Source of the DNA: Dechloromonas sp. H13
GTDB taxonomy: Bacteria > Pseudomonadota > Gammaproteobacteria > Burkholderiales > Rhodocyclaceae
Length of the DNA stretch: 64,000 nucleotides
Direction: 5' to 3'
Assembly: GCF_009469615.1 (NCBI RefSeq)
Contig: NZ_SSXX01000001.1
Span: forward strand, 620,001-684,000
Part shown: positions 20,874-30,117 of the stretch, one piece after another
Layout: each line of letters begins with the position of its first letter
Position numbering within the stretch: position 1 is the first letter of the stretch
Made by a program: the position numbers and the translations under genes
The notes under the pieces: generated by a model
Seen by the model: only the letters and a program-made list of their open reading frames with translations
The model's database searches: none
What the model was told of the DNA's origin: nothing

Positions 20874-20912
20874 AGCCGCCCGCCTTCAAAAGCCGGCGGC
20901 TTTGTCTTTTTT
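20874..20912 (+). terminator. Terminator/attenuator after rpsU
   Basis: Stem AGCCGCC/GGCGGCT with a 14-base loop, followed by TTTGTCTTTTTT. It probably lowers expression of yqeY-dnaG relative to rpsU. Confidence 0.7.
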
Positions 20913-20941
20913 CCCGGCGCCTTTTCCCGAAGAACCGCAAA

Positions 20942-21388
20942 ATGAGCCTCAAAGCACGCATCACCGAAGACATGAAATCGGCCATGAAGGCCAAGGAAGC
21001 GGCCCGCCTGGCCGCCATCCGCCTGCTGCTGGCGGCGATCAAGCAGAAGGAAGTCGATGAGCGCCTCGAACTCGACGATACCGCCGTCGTTGCCGTCATC
21101 GAAAAGCTGACCAAGCAGCGCAAGGACAGCGTCACGCAGTATGCAGCCGCCGGGCGCCAGGAACTGGCCGCCGCCGAGCAGTTCGAAATCGCCGTCCTCG
21201 CCGCCTACCTGCCGGAGAAGATGAGCACCGAGGAAACCGCTGCCGCCGTCGCCGCCGCCGTCGCCGAAACCGGCGCCAAGGGCCCGGCCGACATGGGCAG
21301 GCTGATGGCCGTCCTCAAGCCGCGCCTCGCCGGCAAGGCCGACATGGCCGAGGTATCGAAACTGGTCAAGGCGGCGCTGGCCGGCTAG
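20942..21388 (+). CDS. GatB/YqeY domain protein
   Basis: 148 residues beginning MSLKARITEDMKSAMKAKEAARLAAIRLLLAAIK, with the YqeY pattern through YLPEKMSTEE and GKADMAEVSKLVKAALAG at the end. The family shares the tail domain of amidotransferase GatB and may bind tRNA; its exact job is unsettled. The location between rpsU and dnaG is typical. Confidence 0.92.
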   Translation: MSLKARITEDMKSAMKAKEAARLAAIRLLLAAIKQKEVDERLELDDTAVVAVIEKLTKQRKDSVTQYAAAGRQELAAAEQFEIAVLAAYLPEKMSTEETAAAVAAAVAETGAKGPADMGRLMAVLKPRLAGKADMAEVSKLVKAALAG

Positions 21389-21481
21389 GACCATGAAGGC
21401 TTTGCGAGGCGCGCAGACAAGCCGCAGGCAGTGCGCCGGCACGGCAGGGCGCGGGCGGCAGGGTAGCGCAAGGGCTGTTCC

Positions 21482-23218
21482 GTGATCCCGGATTCGTTCA
21501 TCCAGGATCTGCTGGCCCGGGTCGACATCGTCGACCTGGTCGACAGCTACGTGCCGCTCAAGAAGGCCGGCGCCAACTATGCCGCCTGCTGCCCCTTCCA
21601 CAACGAAAAATCGCCGTCCTTCACGGTCAGCCCGAGCAAGCAGTTCTACCACTGCTTCGGCTGCGGCGCGCACGGCACGGCGATCGGCTTCGTCATGGAA
21701 TACCAGGGCATGGGCTTCGTCGACGCGGTCAAGGAACTGGCCAGCCGCGCCGGCATGCAGGTGCCGGAAAGCGAAGGACGCGGCTTCCGGGACGAAAAGC
21801 CGGGCCAGACGCGCACGCTGATCGAGGTGATGGCCCGCGCCGCCGCCTACTACAAGGACCAGCTCAAGAAGTCGCCGCGCGCCATCGAATACTGCAAGAA
21901 ACGCGGCCTGACCGGCGAGATCGCCGCCCGCTTCGGCATCGGCTACGCGCCCGACGGCTGGCAGAACCTGCAGGCCGTCTTCCCCGATTACAGCGCCGAC
22001 GAACTGAAGACTGCCGGCCTCGTCATCGACAACGAATCCGGCCGCCGCTACGACCGCTTCCGCGACCGCCTGATGATCCCCATCGTCAATCCGAAGGGCG
22101 AGATCATCGCCTTCGGCGGCCGCATCATCGACCAGGGCGAACCGAAGTACCTGAACTCGCCGGAAACCCCGCTCTTCGAGAAGGGCCGCGAACTGTTCGG
22201 CCTGCCGCAGGCCCGCCAGGCACTGCGCGAGACCGACATCGCCATCGTCACCGAAGGCTACATGGACGTCATCGCGCTGGCCCAGAACGGCGTCGGCAAT
22301 GCCGTCGCCACGCTCGGCACGGCGACCACGGCGACGCACGTAAACAAGCTGCTGCGCCAGGTCGACCGCATCGTCTTCTGCTTCGACGGCGACAACGCCG
22401 GGCGCAAGGCCGCCTGGCGTGCGCTGGAAAACTCGCTGGAGGCGCTCGCCGACAACAAGCGCCTGGCCTTCATTTTCCTGCCGCCGGAAGATGACCCCGA
22501 CAGCTACATCCGCGCCCACGGCAAGGCCGCGTTCGACCGCCTGGTCGGCCAGGCCATGCCGCTCTCCGACTTCCTGCTGCGCGAACTCGCCCAGCGCTGC
22601 GACCTGACCAGTTCCGAAGGCAAGGCGCAACTGATCTACGAAGCCAAGCCGCTGCTGCTCAAGTTGCCGACGCCGCTGCTGCGCCTGCAGCTGGTCAAGC
22701 GCCTGGCCGAAGCCAGCAGCTTCGCCCAGGCCGAAGTCGAGCGCCTGTGCGAACTGAAGTCCTACACCCCCGCCGCACCACCGAGGACCAGGCGCAGCGC
22801 GCCGTCGCTGACCCGCAACCTGCTGCGCACCGTCCTGCTCAAGCCGGCGCTGGCGCGGGAATTGCCCGTCGCCAGACTGCCCGACAGCCCCGAACGGGCG
22901 GCGCTGATCCTGTTGCACGGCCTGGTCGCCGCCCATCCCGAGGCACCGGGTTATGCCTATCTTCGCGAGCAGATCCGCGGCCTGCCCGAAGAAGCGCTGA
23001 TCGAGAGCCTGGCATCGGAACTTCTCGACCATCCGTTTGACGAAGGCGAGGCGGAGGCGGAGTTTCGCGCAACCCTGGACAAGCTGCAGGAGGGCGACCA
23101 GAAGCGGGCATTCGCCGAACTGCAAACCCTGGTTCAGAAACTCGGGGTGGCCGGGCTGACGCCCGAGGAAAAACAGGCTTACATCGACCTCCTCGCCAAC
23201 CGGGGAAATCGCAGCTAA
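21482..23218 (+). CDS. dnaG: DNA primase
   Basis: 578 residues. CHC2 zinc finger near residues 38-65 ([14 protein letters not shown]...[10 protein letters not shown]), TOPRIM catalytic core with [15 protein letters not shown] and [16 protein letters not shown], and a C-terminal DnaB-interaction region. It synthesises RNA primers at the replication fork. The GTG 21482 start follows family alignment ([18 protein letters not shown]). Confidence 0.96.
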   Translation: MIPDSFIQDLLARVDIVDLVDSYVPLKKAGANYAACCPFHNEKSPSFTVSPSKQFYHCFGCGAHGTAIGFVMEYQGMGFVDAVKELASRAGMQVPESEGRGFRDEKPGQTRTLIEVMARAAAYYKDQLKKSPRAIEYCKKRGLTGEIAARFGIGYAPDGWQNLQAVFPDYSADELKTAGLVIDNESGRRYDRFRDRLMIPIVNPKGEIIAFGGRIIDQGEPKYLNSPETPLFEKGRELFGLPQARQALRETDIAIVTEGYMDVIALAQNGVGNAVATLGTATTATHVNKLLRQVDRIVFCFDGDNAGRKAAWRALENSLEALADNKRLAFIFLPPEDDPDSYIRAHGKAAFDRLVGQAMPLSDFLLRELAQRCDLTSSEGKAQLIYEAKPLLLKLPTPLLRLQLVKRLAEASSFAQAEVERLCELKSYTPAAPPRTRRSAPSLTRNLLRTVLLKPALARELPVARLPDSPERAALILLHGLVAAHPEAPGYAYLREQIRGLPEEALIESLASELLDHPFDEGEAEAEFRATLDKLQEGDQKRAFAELQTLVQKLGVAGLTPEEKQAYIDLLANRGNRS

Positions 23219-23222
23219 GTTG

Positions 23223-23231
23223 TGGTATAAT
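23223..23231 (+). promoter_or_regulatory. Extended -10 promoter for rpoD
   Basis: TGGTATAAT (extended -10) lies just past the dnaG stop, 33 bases before the rpoD ATG, giving rpoD its own promoter inside the operon. Confidence 0.65.
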
Positions 23232-23264
23232 CTATGGTTTTCTCCAATTACATGGACCGTGGTC

Positions 23265-25238
23265 ATGGCTAAGGCAAAAGACACCGCTAAGGAAGCCCCG
23301 AAGGCTCGCACCAGCAAAGCCAAGGAGAAGGCTGCCGAACGCGCGCTGCTCGAGGGAGCGCTGACCGAGACGCCGGCGCCGCTGGATGCCGAAGCCCGCA
23401 AGACGCGCCTGAAGAACCTCATCAAGCTCGGCAAGGAACGCGGCTATCTCACCTACGCCGAAATCAACGACCACCTGCCGGACGACGTCGTCGATGCCGA
23501 GAGTATCGAGACGATCATCTCGACCTTCAGCGACATGAGCATCCAGGTCTTCGACGAGGCCCCCGCCGCCGAGGACCTGCTGATGTCGGACACGGCCGCC
23601 GCCGCCACCGACGACGAGGAAGTCGAGGAACAGGCCGAGCAGGCGCTGTCCACGGTCGACTCCGAATTCGGCCGCACCACCGACCCGGTGCGCATGTACA
23701 TGCGCGAAATGGGTTCGGTCGAGCTGCTCACCCGCGAGGGCGAGATCGAGATTGCCAAGCGCATCGAGGACGGCCTCAAGCACATGGTGCAGGCGATTTC
23801 CGCCTGCCCGACGACGATCGCCGACATCATCGAGATGGCCACCAGGGTCGAAGCCGACGAAATGCGCATCGACGAACTGGTCGACGGGCTGATCGACCCC
23901 AACGCCGTCGAGGCGGAACCGGCGGCCGAACTGGTCGAGGAAGCCGAAGTCGAGGAAGACGACACCGACGACGAGGACGGCGAAGGCGGCTCCGGCGCCG
24001 TATCCGCCTCCCTGCTGCAACTCAAGACCGACGCCCTGGAACGCTTCGCCACCATCAAGGCGCTGCACGCCAAGATGGCCAAGGCGCTCGCCAGCAAGGG
24101 CTCGCAGGACAAGACCTACCTCAAGCTCCGCCAGCAGATTTCCGACGAGCTGATGAACATCCGCTTCACCTCGCGCTCGATCGAGCGCCTGTGCGACAGC
24201 GTGCGCGGCATGGTGGAAATGGTCCGCAAGTCCGAGCGCAAGATCCAGCAGATCTGCGTGGACAAGGTCAAGATGCCGCGCCAGCACTTCATCCAGGTGT
24301 TCCCGGGCAACGAGGTCAATCTCGACTGGGTCGACGCCGAAATCGGCGCCGCGCCCAAGACCTACGTCGCCATCCTGACCCGCAACGCGCCGGCGATCAA
24401 GGAAGAGCAGAAGAAGCTGATCGCCCTCCAGGACCACATCGGCATTCCGCTCAAGGACCTCAAGGACATCAACAAGCAGATGTCCACCGGCGAAGCTAAG
24501 GCCCGCCGCGCCAAGCGCGAGATGACCGAGGCCAACCTGCGCCTGGTGATTTCGATCGCCAAGAAATACACTAATCGCGGCCTGCAGTTCCTCGACCTGA
24601 TCCAGGAAGGCAACATCGGCCTGATGAAGGCGGTGGACAAGTTCGAATACCGCCGCGGCTACAAGTTCTCGACCTACGCGACGTGGTGGATCCGCCAGGC
24701 GATCACCCGCTCGATCGCCGACCAGGCACGCACCATCCGCATTCCGGTGCACATGATCGAGACGATCAACAAGATGAACCGGATCAGCCGCCAGATCCTG
24801 CAGGAAACCGGCGCCGAGCCCGATCCGGCGACGCTGGCCAAGAAGATGGAAATGCCCGAGGAGAAGATCCGCAAGATCATGAAGATCTCCAAGGAGCCGA
24901 TCTCCATGGAAACCCCGATCGGCGACGACGACGACTCGCACCTTGGCGACTTCATCGAGGATCAGGCGACGCTGGCCCCTGCCGATGCGGCGATGTACTC
25001 GAGCCTGCGCGGCGTCACCAAGGAAATCCTCGACACCCTGACGACGAGGGAAGCCAAGGTGTTGCGCATGCGTTTCGGCATCGAAATGAATACCGACCAC
25101 ACGCTGGAAGAAGTCGGCAAGCAGTTCGACGTCACCCGCGAGCGCATCCGCCAGATCGAAGCCAAGGCCCTGCGCAAGCTCCGTCACCCAAGCCGCTCCG
25201 ACAAGCTGCGCAGTTTCCTGGACACCAGCGGCAACTAA
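23265..25238 (+). CDS. rpoD: RNA polymerase sigma-70 (housekeeping)
   Basis: 657 residues. Region 1.1 at the N-terminus, an acidic non-conserved insertion around residues 215-245, region 2 with [20 protein letters not shown], region 3, and region 4 with [18 protein letters not shown]. It directs transcription of most growth genes. Start ATG 23265 gives [12 protein letters not shown]; a longer in-frame opening from 23220 is unlikely because it would begin within the promoter. Confidence 0.97.
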   Translation: MAKAKDTAKEAPKARTSKAKEKAAERALLEGALTETPAPLDAEARKTRLKNLIKLGKERGYLTYAEINDHLPDDVVDAESIETIISTFSDMSIQVFDEAPAAEDLLMSDTAAAATDDEEVEEQAEQALSTVDSEFGRTTDPVRMYMREMGSVELLTREGEIEIAKRIEDGLKHMVQAISACPTTIADIIEMATRVEADEMRIDELVDGLIDPNAVEAEPAAELVEEAEVEEDDTDDEDGEGGSGAVSASLLQLKTDALERFATIKALHAKMAKALASKGSQDKTYLKLRQQISDELMNIRFTSRSIERLCDSVRGMVEMVRKSERKIQQICVDKVKMPRQHFIQVFPGNEVNLDWVDAEIGAAPKTYVAILTRNAPAIKEEQKKLIALQDHIGIPLKDLKDINKQMSTGEAKARRAKREMTEANLRLVISIAKKYTNRGLQFLDLIQEGNIGLMKAVDKFEYRRGYKFSTYATWWIRQAITRSIADQARTIRIPVHMIETINKMNRISRQILQETGAEPDPATLAKKMEMPEEKIRKIMKISKEPISMETPIGDDDDSHLGDFIEDQATLAPADAAMYSSLRGVTKEILDTLTTREAKVLRMRFGIEMNTDHTLEEVGKQFDVTRERIRQIEAKALRKLRHPSRSDKLRSFLDTSGN

Positions 25239-25245
25239 AGAGTTC

Positions 25246-25322
25246 GGGCCTGTAGCTCAGTTGGTCAGAGCAGAGGACTCATAATCCTTTGGTCCAGGGT
25301 TCAAGTCCCTGCGGGCCCACCA
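25246..25322 (+). tRNA. tRNA with CAU anticodon, probably tRNA-Ile2 (lysidine type)
   Basis: 77 bases including encoded CCA. Acceptor GGGCCTG pairs with CGGGCCC, the D-arm is GCTCAGTTGGTCAGAGC, and the anticodon arm is GGACTCATAATCC. The anticodon stem resembles tRNA-Ile(CAU) more than elongator Met; the second CAU tRNA at 50395 is different. It follows rpoD by seven bases. Confidence 0.85.
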
Positions 25323-25409
25323 GTCTCAAAGCCCGGGCCATCCTTCGGGGTGGCCCCGTGCCCTCCATTCGAACTTCCAACCATGCAGCCTGTTCAGAAA
25401 GGATTTCAA

Positions 25410-25667
25410 ATGCATACTTCAAAGGTCTTTGAGTACCTGAAGAAACACGGCCAACTGCTTGACCTGGAGATTTCGGCAGCGACCGGAATTTCGCTCGATG
25501 AGGTCAGGACCTCCCTTTCGGAACTGTCGGCCCAGGGCGACATCTCCAGATGCAGCGTCACCAGCTACCGCAACGGCAAACCCGTCGAGGGCTTCCAGTG
25601 CCGGATCGCGGGCTACATTCCGCGCCCTGCCCCGGGCCGGAAGCCGGGCGCCGGCACCAAAGGCTGA
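25410..25667 (+). CDS. Small winged-helix-like protein, 85 aa
   Basis: MHTSKVFEYLKKHGQLLDLEIS begins a helix-turn-helix pattern (LDLEISAATGISLDEVRTSLSEL) with a wing-like SVTSYRNGKPVEGFQCRIAGY and a basic Pro/Gly tail. Possibly a DNA-binding regulator. ATG 25410 follows AAAGGA; ATG 25383 is an in-frame alternative. A strong terminator follows at 25706. Confidence 0.7.
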   Translation: MHTSKVFEYLKKHGQLLDLEISAATGISLDEVRTSLSELSAQGDISRCSVTSYRNGKPVEGFQCRIAGYIPRPAPGRKPGAGTKG

Positions 25668-25705
25668 CCGGCTTGGCGGGGGCGCGCTGCCCCCGCGGAC
25701 AATGC

Positions 25706-25738
25706 GAAAGCCACCCGCGCGGGTGGCTTTCCATTTTC
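25706..25738 (+). terminator. Rho-independent terminator
   Basis: 26-base perfect palindrome: 13-bp arms built on GAAAGCCACCCGC, followed by CCATTTT. Symmetric, so it may serve both directions. Confidence 0.8.
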
Positions 25739-25749
25739 CGACGTCCCGC

Positions 25750-25869
25750 TCACACCCGTCTGGCGTAGATCCGGCGAACCGCCCGAATCGCCATCGGCGT
25801 CAGCAGCAGGAATCCGCCCGGCAGGACGACTGCGGCAATCCAGAACGAAGCGGAACGAATGGATTTCAT
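25750..25869 (-). CDS. Possible 39-residue single-span membrane protein
   Basis: ATG 25869 on the minus strand. The peptide has a basic start (MKSIRSASFW), a hydrophobic helix (IAAVVLPGGFLLLTPMAI) and a basic end (RAVRRIYARRV), the charge pattern of small inner-membrane proteins. A CRP-like site (TGTGA-N6-TCACG) lies 36 bases upstream. It faces the terminator at 25706. Confidence 0.45.
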   Translation of the reverse strand: MKSIRSASFWIAAVVLPGGFLLLTPMAIRAVRRIYARRV

Positions 25870-25904
25870 GGGCACCATTTTCCCACCCGAAAATGCGGCG
25901 CGCA

Positions 25905-25920
25905 TGTGAGATGCATCACG
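25905..25920. promoter_or_regulatory. CRP/Vfr-like site TGTGA-N6-TCACG
   Basis: TGTGAGATGCATCACG matches nine of ten positions of the CRP consensus and lies upstream of the minus-strand small membrane ORF at 25750. Confidence 0.4.
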
Positions 25921-25955
25921 GTGCCCCCGCTTTTTTCGGCGGCGGCACGCGGCAC

Positions 25956-26462
25956 CTAGATCTTGTTGGTCAGCGACCAGATGTCGGTGATCTTGAGGAC
26001 GAACTGCGGGAACTGCTTGTCATGCTCCTGCATCAACCGGAACAGGGCGAGCATGATTTCCTCGGGAAAGCCCTGGCGGCGTCCGTCCCGCTTGTCGTTC
26101 ATCAGTTCATTTACGTACTCGCAAAAGCTGGCCTGCCCCCAGGTTGCGAGAATTCGCTGGCCGATGCGCGGAAACCTGGTGTTTATCAGCTTGAATTCCG
26201 CATTCTGCGCGAGCACCCCCTCGTCCAGAACGGCCTGCCGAACGGCATAGCGCGGGAACTCTCGGTCGTGCTCCGCCTTGAGGCTGGCGAGCGCGAACCG
26301 GACATCCTCGCTCAGCTCCGCCGACGGCCCGCCTTTCGCTCCGGTCATCAGGTTGTTGATGTACTCCACCAGCTCCGGGCTGCCCCAAAGCGTGATGAGT
26401 CGCTCGACGACCATCGGAAAGCGCGTGTTTATTCTTCTGAACAGGTCGTTCTTACTCAACAT
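25956..26462 (-). CDS. Unknown protein with an internal duplication, 168 aa
   Basis: The protein consists of two similar halves. Residues about 9-38 (LFRRINTRFPMVVERLITLW..) and about 90-120 (FKLINTRFPRIGQRILATW..) share INTRFP-x4-R-x4-WG, and each is followed by an EYIN/EYVN-L-M and an acidic helix ending EHDxxFP. It appears all-helical and soluble. Minus-strand start ATG 26462 after GGGGCGAG. It sits just outside the left end of the integrated element. Family not recognised. Confidence 0.7.
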   Translation of the reverse strand: MLSKNDLFRRINTRFPMVVERLITLWGSPELVEYINNLMTGAKGGPSAELSEDVRFALASLKAEHDREFPRYAVRQAVLDEGVLAQNAEFKLINTRFPRIGQRILATWGQASFCEYVNELMNDKRDGRRQGFPEEIMLALFRLMQEHDKQFPQFVLKITDIWSLTNKI

Positions 26463-26557
26463 ATCCACTTCTCGCCCCTTCCACTGGCCACCGGATACGA
26501 TAATCGAAAGACGGTTCGATTGCCATACGCTCCCCGAAGCGCACGGGCAATGGATGC

Positions 26558-26588
26558 AAAAAAGGCCAACCGGTGAGGGTTGGCCTTT
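26558..26588 (-). terminator. Terminator, probably the original one of the tRNA-Met gene
   Basis: Perfect 11-bp stem AAAGGCCAACC/GGTTGGCCTTT with T-run on the minus strand. It lies just past the truncated tRNA copy, where the native tRNA-Met terminator would be before insertion. Confidence 0.75.
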
Positions 26589-26602
26589 CGCTGCTTTTGA
26601 TG

Positions 26603-26652
26603 TTGGTGGTGATGGGCAGAATCGAACTGCCGACCTATGGGTTATGAATCCA
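26603..26652. repeat. attL: 3' half of tRNA-Met
   Basis: 50 bases identical to 50394-50443, covering the tRNA 3' end from CCA back to the anticodon loop. Without the 5' half it cannot be a working tRNA. Confidence 0.92.
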
Positions 26653-26800
26653 GAGGTAATCACAAATTTCAACATTTCCTCAACGTTGATCAATTAGCAC
26701 CAATCGCCCTGAAAGCCCGGTCAATACTTGGTTTTCGATAAATTCGCAAAGAAACAAACCGCGCCCTGCTACGATTTATTTTCCCCTTTGTTGATAAAAT

Positions 26801-26821
26801 TCCCCTACACCACCCCTACAT
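26801..26821. repeat. Arm-type CCCCTACA repeats near attL
   Basis: TCCCCTACACCACCCCTACA holds two CCCCTACA units 11 bases apart. A near copy (TCCTACACAGCCCCTACAC) sits at 50318-50338 inside attR. These are likely integrase arm-binding sites. The rest of the 26653-26860 gap is AT-rich leader with the integrase ribosome site GGGAGGA. Confidence 0.55.
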
Positions 26822-26860
26822 GGAATCGTTGAGCGTCTCGTATCAGGGAGGAATGATTAT

Positions 26861-28267
26861 ATGGCAAAGAAAGAAAATCTGACCGCCGCCAGTGTCGCCA
26901 AGGCAACCTGCCCGCCCGGCAAACAGCAATTCATCCTCTGGGACGCAAAAACCCCCGGCCTTGGTGTTCGTGTGACCGCCACAGGAGCGAAGGCATACAT
27001 CTTTGAGTCTTGGCTTCACGGGAAATCCATCAGGGTCACGATTGGCGACCCGAAGACATGGCCCCTCGACGGCCCAGCAGGCGTAACCGAAACCGCACGC
27101 GCCGAAGCAACGCGCCTCAAAACAATGACCGACAAGGGCGTTGATCCACGCACCGAAAAACTCGAGCGTCGCGCCAAGGCTGAAGCCATTGCAGCAGATG
27201 CAAAGCACAAAGCCGAGCCAGCCATCGAGATATGGAAACGGTACATCGAAATTCGCCGGCCCAAGTGGAGCACTGCCCACATCGACGACCATGAGAAGGT
27301 CATCAAGGTCGGCGGAGAGAAGCGGACGAGGGGTAGGCGCAAAGGCGAGCCCGAACTCACCCAGCCGGGCGCTCTCCTTGCCTTGCTTCAGCGCCCCCTT
27401 TCTGACATTGACGCCGATGCAGTGAAGGCGTGGCTTCAGGTTGAGGCAGAAAAGCGCCCTACCCACGCGCGGCTATGCTTTGGCCTGCTTCGGGCATTCC
27501 TGAATTGGTGCTCAGACCAGAAGGAATATCGGACCTTTGTCCATACTGACGCGTGCGCCGCGCGTGTTGCCAAGGAAGAACTGCCACCAAAAGGCGCCAA
27601 GGACGACTGCCTGCAGCGAGAACAGCTCAAGGCTTGGTTTGCCGAGGTTCTTAAGCTGTCGCCGGTTCAGTCCGCCTACCTTCAGGTAGTTTTGCTGACC
27701 GGGCCGCGTCGTAATGAGCTGACGCGCCTGCGCTGGGAAAAAATGGATTTCAAGTGGGGCAGCATGACAATCAAGGACAAGGTAGACGGCGAACGCACCA
27801 TTCCAATGACTCCCTACGTCGCCAGCCTGCTGCGCGGTTTGCAGCGCATTAACGAAACCCCGCCGCCGAAATACCGCATCCTCAATGGAAAGAAGGTCGA
27901 AAATGACCTGTCCGCATGGAAGCCATCACAATGGGTTTTCTTCAGCAAAGCCGCCAAGTCCGGTCATATTGAAGAACCTCGTGCCGCCCACGACAAAGCG
28001 GTCAAAGCAGCTGCCATTCCAGACCTGACCATTCACGGCCTGCGCCGCTCCTTCGCCACCCTTTCCGAATGGGTCGAAGCACCGGAGGGAGTCGTCGCTC
28101 AAATACAGGGCCACAAGCCAAGCGCCACCCGCGAAAAACACTACAAGAAGCGCCCCCTTGATCTTTTGCGCATGTGGCACACCAAGATTGAAGCATGGAT
28201 TCTGGAGGAAGCGTCTATCACCCCACCAACGATCAAGCAGAAATCAACGGCTGTGAAATATGGTTGA
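26861..28267 (+). CDS. int: Tyrosine integrase of the tRNA-targeting (DUF4102-type) family
   Basis: 468 residues. N-terminal Arm-DNA-binding domain (ILWDAKTPGLGVRVTATGAKAY), central SAM-like domain, C-terminal catalytic domain with Arg in TGPRRNELTRLRW, HGLRRSF, GHKPSA and the nucleophile Tyr in KHYKKRP. It integrates and excises the element at the tRNA-Met site 200 bases away. Start ATG 26861 with GGGAGGA upstream. Confidence 0.95.
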   Translation: MAKKENLTAASVAKATCPPGKQQFILWDAKTPGLGVRVTATGAKAYIFESWLHGKSIRVTIGDPKTWPLDGPAGVTETARAEATRLKTMTDKGVDPRTEKLERRAKAEAIAADAKHKAEPAIEIWKRYIEIRRPKWSTAHIDDHEKVIKVGGEKRTRGRRKGEPELTQPGALLALLQRPLSDIDADAVKAWLQVEAEKRPTHARLCFGLLRAFLNWCSDQKEYRTFVHTDACAARVAKEELPPKGAKDDCLQREQLKAWFAEVLKLSPVQSAYLQVVLLTGPRRNELTRLRWEKMDFKWGSMTIKDKVDGERTIPMTPYVASLLRGLQRINETPPPKYRILNGKKVENDLSAWKPSQWVFFSKAAKSGHIEEPRAAHDKAVKAAAIPDLTIHGLRRSFATLSEWVEAPEGVVAQIQGHKPSATREKHYKKRPLDLLRMWHTKIEAWILEEASITPPTIKQKSTAVKYG

Positions 28268-28292
28268 TACCAATTTGGTAGCATGCTACATT
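28264..28292 (+). promoter_or_regulatory. Promoter/operator of higBA
   Basis: TTGATA (28264-28269), 17-base spacer, TACATT (28287-28292). Two palindromes, TACCAATTTGGTA and TAGCATGCTA, fill the spacer and are likely HigA operators. The expected transcript start falls on or next to the higB ATG (28298), implying a leaderless or near-leaderless message. Confidence 0.6.
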
Positions 28293-28297
28293 GAGCC

Positions 28298-28591
28298 ATG
28301 AGAATCATCGCCCTCAAAACCTTGCGTGATTTTTGGACACGCCACCCACAGGCAGAGATTCCGCTACGTGGCTGGTATACAGAAGTCAGCCATGCTGAAT
28401 GGAAGACGCCGGCCGACATCAAAGCTGTGCACCGGAATGCCAGCTTTCTGCCGAACAACCGGGTTGTGTTCAACATCAAGGGCAACGACTTCAGATTGGT
28501 GGTCGCTGTTCGCTACACGCAGGGATTGATGTTCGTTCGATTCGTCGGCAGCCATGCCGAGTATGACCGTATTGATGCAGCAACCATTTAG
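28298..28591 (+). CDS. higB: HigB-type mRNA interferase toxin
   Basis: 97 residues. It matches the HigB family: MRIIALKTLRDFWTRHPQAE, then AVHRNASFLPNNRVVFNIKGNDFRLVV and a C-terminal FVGSHAEYDRID. The toxin cleaves translated mRNA on the ribosome. Toxin-first order with HigA 10 bases downstream. It probably stabilises the island and may act in phage defence. Confidence 0.92.
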   Translation: MRIIALKTLRDFWTRHPQAEIPLRGWYTEVSHAEWKTPADIKAVHRNASFLPNNRVVFNIKGNDFRLVVAVRYTQGLMFVRFVGSHAEYDRIDAATI

Positions 28592-28601
28592 GAGCACCAC
28601 C

Positions 28602-28979
28602 ATGACTATCCGACCGATCCACACCGAAGCTGAATATCAAGCTGCGCTGGCCCAGATCGACTCGCTCTGGGATGCCCCCGATGCCAGCGAAGCTGCAGAC
28701 CAGCTCGAACTGCTCTCCATGCTGGTGGAGGTATACGAAAAGCAGCACTACCCGATTGATGCGCCTGACCCCATCGACTTCCTGAATTACGTTATGGAAA
28801 CCCGGGGGCTGGCTCGTAAAGATCTGGAACCGTACATCGGGCCGCGTGGGCGTGTTTCCGACATTCTGAACCGTGTGCGGCCGCTTACGCTGGACATGAT
28901 CCGTCGTCTCGCAAGCGGGCTTGATCTACCCGCATCGGTGCTTATTCAGGACTATCCGCTGCGACGCGAAGCAGCCTAA
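28602..28979 (+). CDS. higA: HigA-type antitoxin
   Basis: 125 residues. ATG 28602 follows TAGGAG; earlier in-frame codons overlap higB. An N-terminal helical region (EAEYQAALAQIDSLWDAPDA) binds the toxin, and a C-terminal Xre-type helix-turn-helix (METRGLARKDLEPYIGPRGRVSDILN) binds the operator upstream of higB. Neutralises HigB and autorepresses. Confidence 0.93.
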   Translation: MTIRPIHTEAEYQAALAQIDSLWDAPDASEAADQLELLSMLVEVYEKQHYPIDAPDPIDFLNYVMETRGLARKDLEPYIGPRGRVSDILNRVRPLTLDMIRRLASGLDLPASVLIQDYPLRREAA

Positions 28980-29008
28980 TTTCGCGGGAATTTCTCTAAC
29001 CAAAAATC

Positions 29009-29740
29009 ATGGCAATTACAGCTGACGAGCTTTCGCACTGGCGCGACTATGAAACGCTAACTATTGAAGATGGAGGCTTCCTGCTCTTCGGGATAGAGCC
29101 TGGCAGATTTTGGCTTGAGCAAAGCAAGTTCGACGACCAAGACGCCTCGTCTGGAACATGGGCATATTTCACTGGGAGGCCGAAAGCTAAAGTCCCACCG
29201 CTCGAATGGGTTTCTTTGCCTCCTTGGATTCAGGAGTTTTATGACCGCGGCTGCGTCGAGGATGTCGGCACGTGCTGCGAGATCATAGAGAGTGCTGCTC
29301 TCGGTGGACTCATTGACATAGCGGTCAAGGTTGACCGAGGAAACGGCCGGCTAGACTGCCGAAAAACGCTTCTAAAAAAGCAGAGCTTCATTAAATGGGT
29401 GAGAGAGCGAGACCCAGACTTGGCGGCTGCCTTGTCAAGCCATCTTACCCCTTCGCCTGATTCATCATCGGTCATGGCGTCAAATCTTCCCACTTCAAAA
29501 TCGCCGAGCGAGGAAGCACGTGAAGCGCGCAAGGCTCACAACTTGCGCGGAGAACGCGGTTGTCGAAGGCTGATTCTCGAGCACTGGGATAAAATCGAGA
29601 TGCTGCACGGACCCAATGCCGATGCTCGGCAAGCAAAGCGCGTCGTCGAAATACACTGCACCGAAGACGACCCAACCCCTAAACTAAAGACCTACCAAAA
29701 TCAGCTCGGAATTCTTCGCAAAGAAAAGTTGATTCCCTAG
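29009..29740 (+). CDS. Island protein of unknown function, 243 aa
   Basis: Lower GC than its neighbours. The N-terminal half has a WRDYETLTIEDGGFLLFGIEPGRF segment similar to short island-encoded regulators. The C-terminal half has RRLILEHWDKIEMLHGPNADARQAKRVVE, a likely helical bundle. No signal peptide or membrane helix. It precedes tandem palindromic repeats and the replication genes. Function unknown. Confidence 0.65.
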   Translation: MAITADELSHWRDYETLTIEDGGFLLFGIEPGRFWLEQSKFDDQDASSGTWAYFTGRPKAKVPPLEWVSLPPWIQEFYDRGCVEDVGTCCEIIESAALGGLIDIAVKVDRGNGRLDCRKTLLKKQSFIKWVRERDPDLAAALSSHLTPSPDSSSVMASNLPTSKSPSEEAREARKAHNLRGERGCRRLILEHWDKIEMLHGPNADARQAKRVVEIHCTEDDPTPKLKTYQNQLGILRKEKLIP

Positions 29741-29753
29741 TCTTGAGGTATTT

Positions 29754-29786
29754 TTTCCCGGGAAACTCCCGGGAACTTCCCGTGAA
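29754..29786. promoter_or_regulatory. Three tandem 11-bp palindromic repeats (TTCCCGGGAA type)
   Basis: TTTCCCGGGAA, ACTCCCGGGAA and CTTCCCGTGAA follow one another without gap, each a near-palindrome, placing them on the same helical face. They lie 116 bases upstream of the HTH/primase operon. Likely operators or iterons. The remaining 29787-29901 gap holds the ribosome site AAGGAG and nothing else notable. Confidence 0.6.
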
Positions 29787-29901
29787 TTAGTCCATTTCCC
29801 AGAGCGAAAACAAGCCTCACTGGAAATGCGATTCTGAACGCCATTCGACGCGCCGCAAACAGCAATCCCGCTGAGGCGCGCAATCTCTCAAGGAGAAATC
29901 G

Positions 29902-30117
29902 ATGGCCTCAAAAGATCTTTCAGAACTCGCTGCGCTCGCCCGTGGGCGCGATACGTTGCCAACCCGCGACGCAGCTTTAGCAATCAACCGCGCCCCGCAA
30001 ACCCTCCGCAAGTGGGCCTGCCTGGAGTGCGGCCCGATTCGCCCGATTCGTATTAACGGGCGTCTCGCATGGCGCATCAGCGATATCCAGACTCTCCTCA
30101 GCGGAGGTGCTGTATGA
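29902..30117 (+). CDS. AlpA/excisionase-like helix-turn-helix protein, 71 aa
   Basis: MerR-like fold pattern: LPTRDAALAINRAPQTLRKWAC (HTH) with RINGRLAWRISDIQTLLSG as wing and recognition tail, typical of island-encoded AlpA or Xis-like proteins. It could regulate integrase or the replication operon, or act as a directionality factor. Its stop overlaps the next ATG (ATGA). Confidence 0.75.
   Translation: MASKDLSELAALARGRDTLPTRDAALAINRAPQTLRKWACLECGPIRPIRINGRLAWRISDIQTLLSGGAV

Noticed and set aside
20594..23434. Long minus-strand frame across rpsU-yqeY-dnaG
   Set aside because: Antisense to well-identified genes; composition is Arg/Ala/Gly rich without motifs.
23232..25187. Minus-strand frame of 651 codons
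   Set aside because: Antisense shadow of rpoD.
26604..26652. Second tRNA-Met
   Set aside because: Only the 3' half is present; it is the att duplicate, not a functional tRNA.
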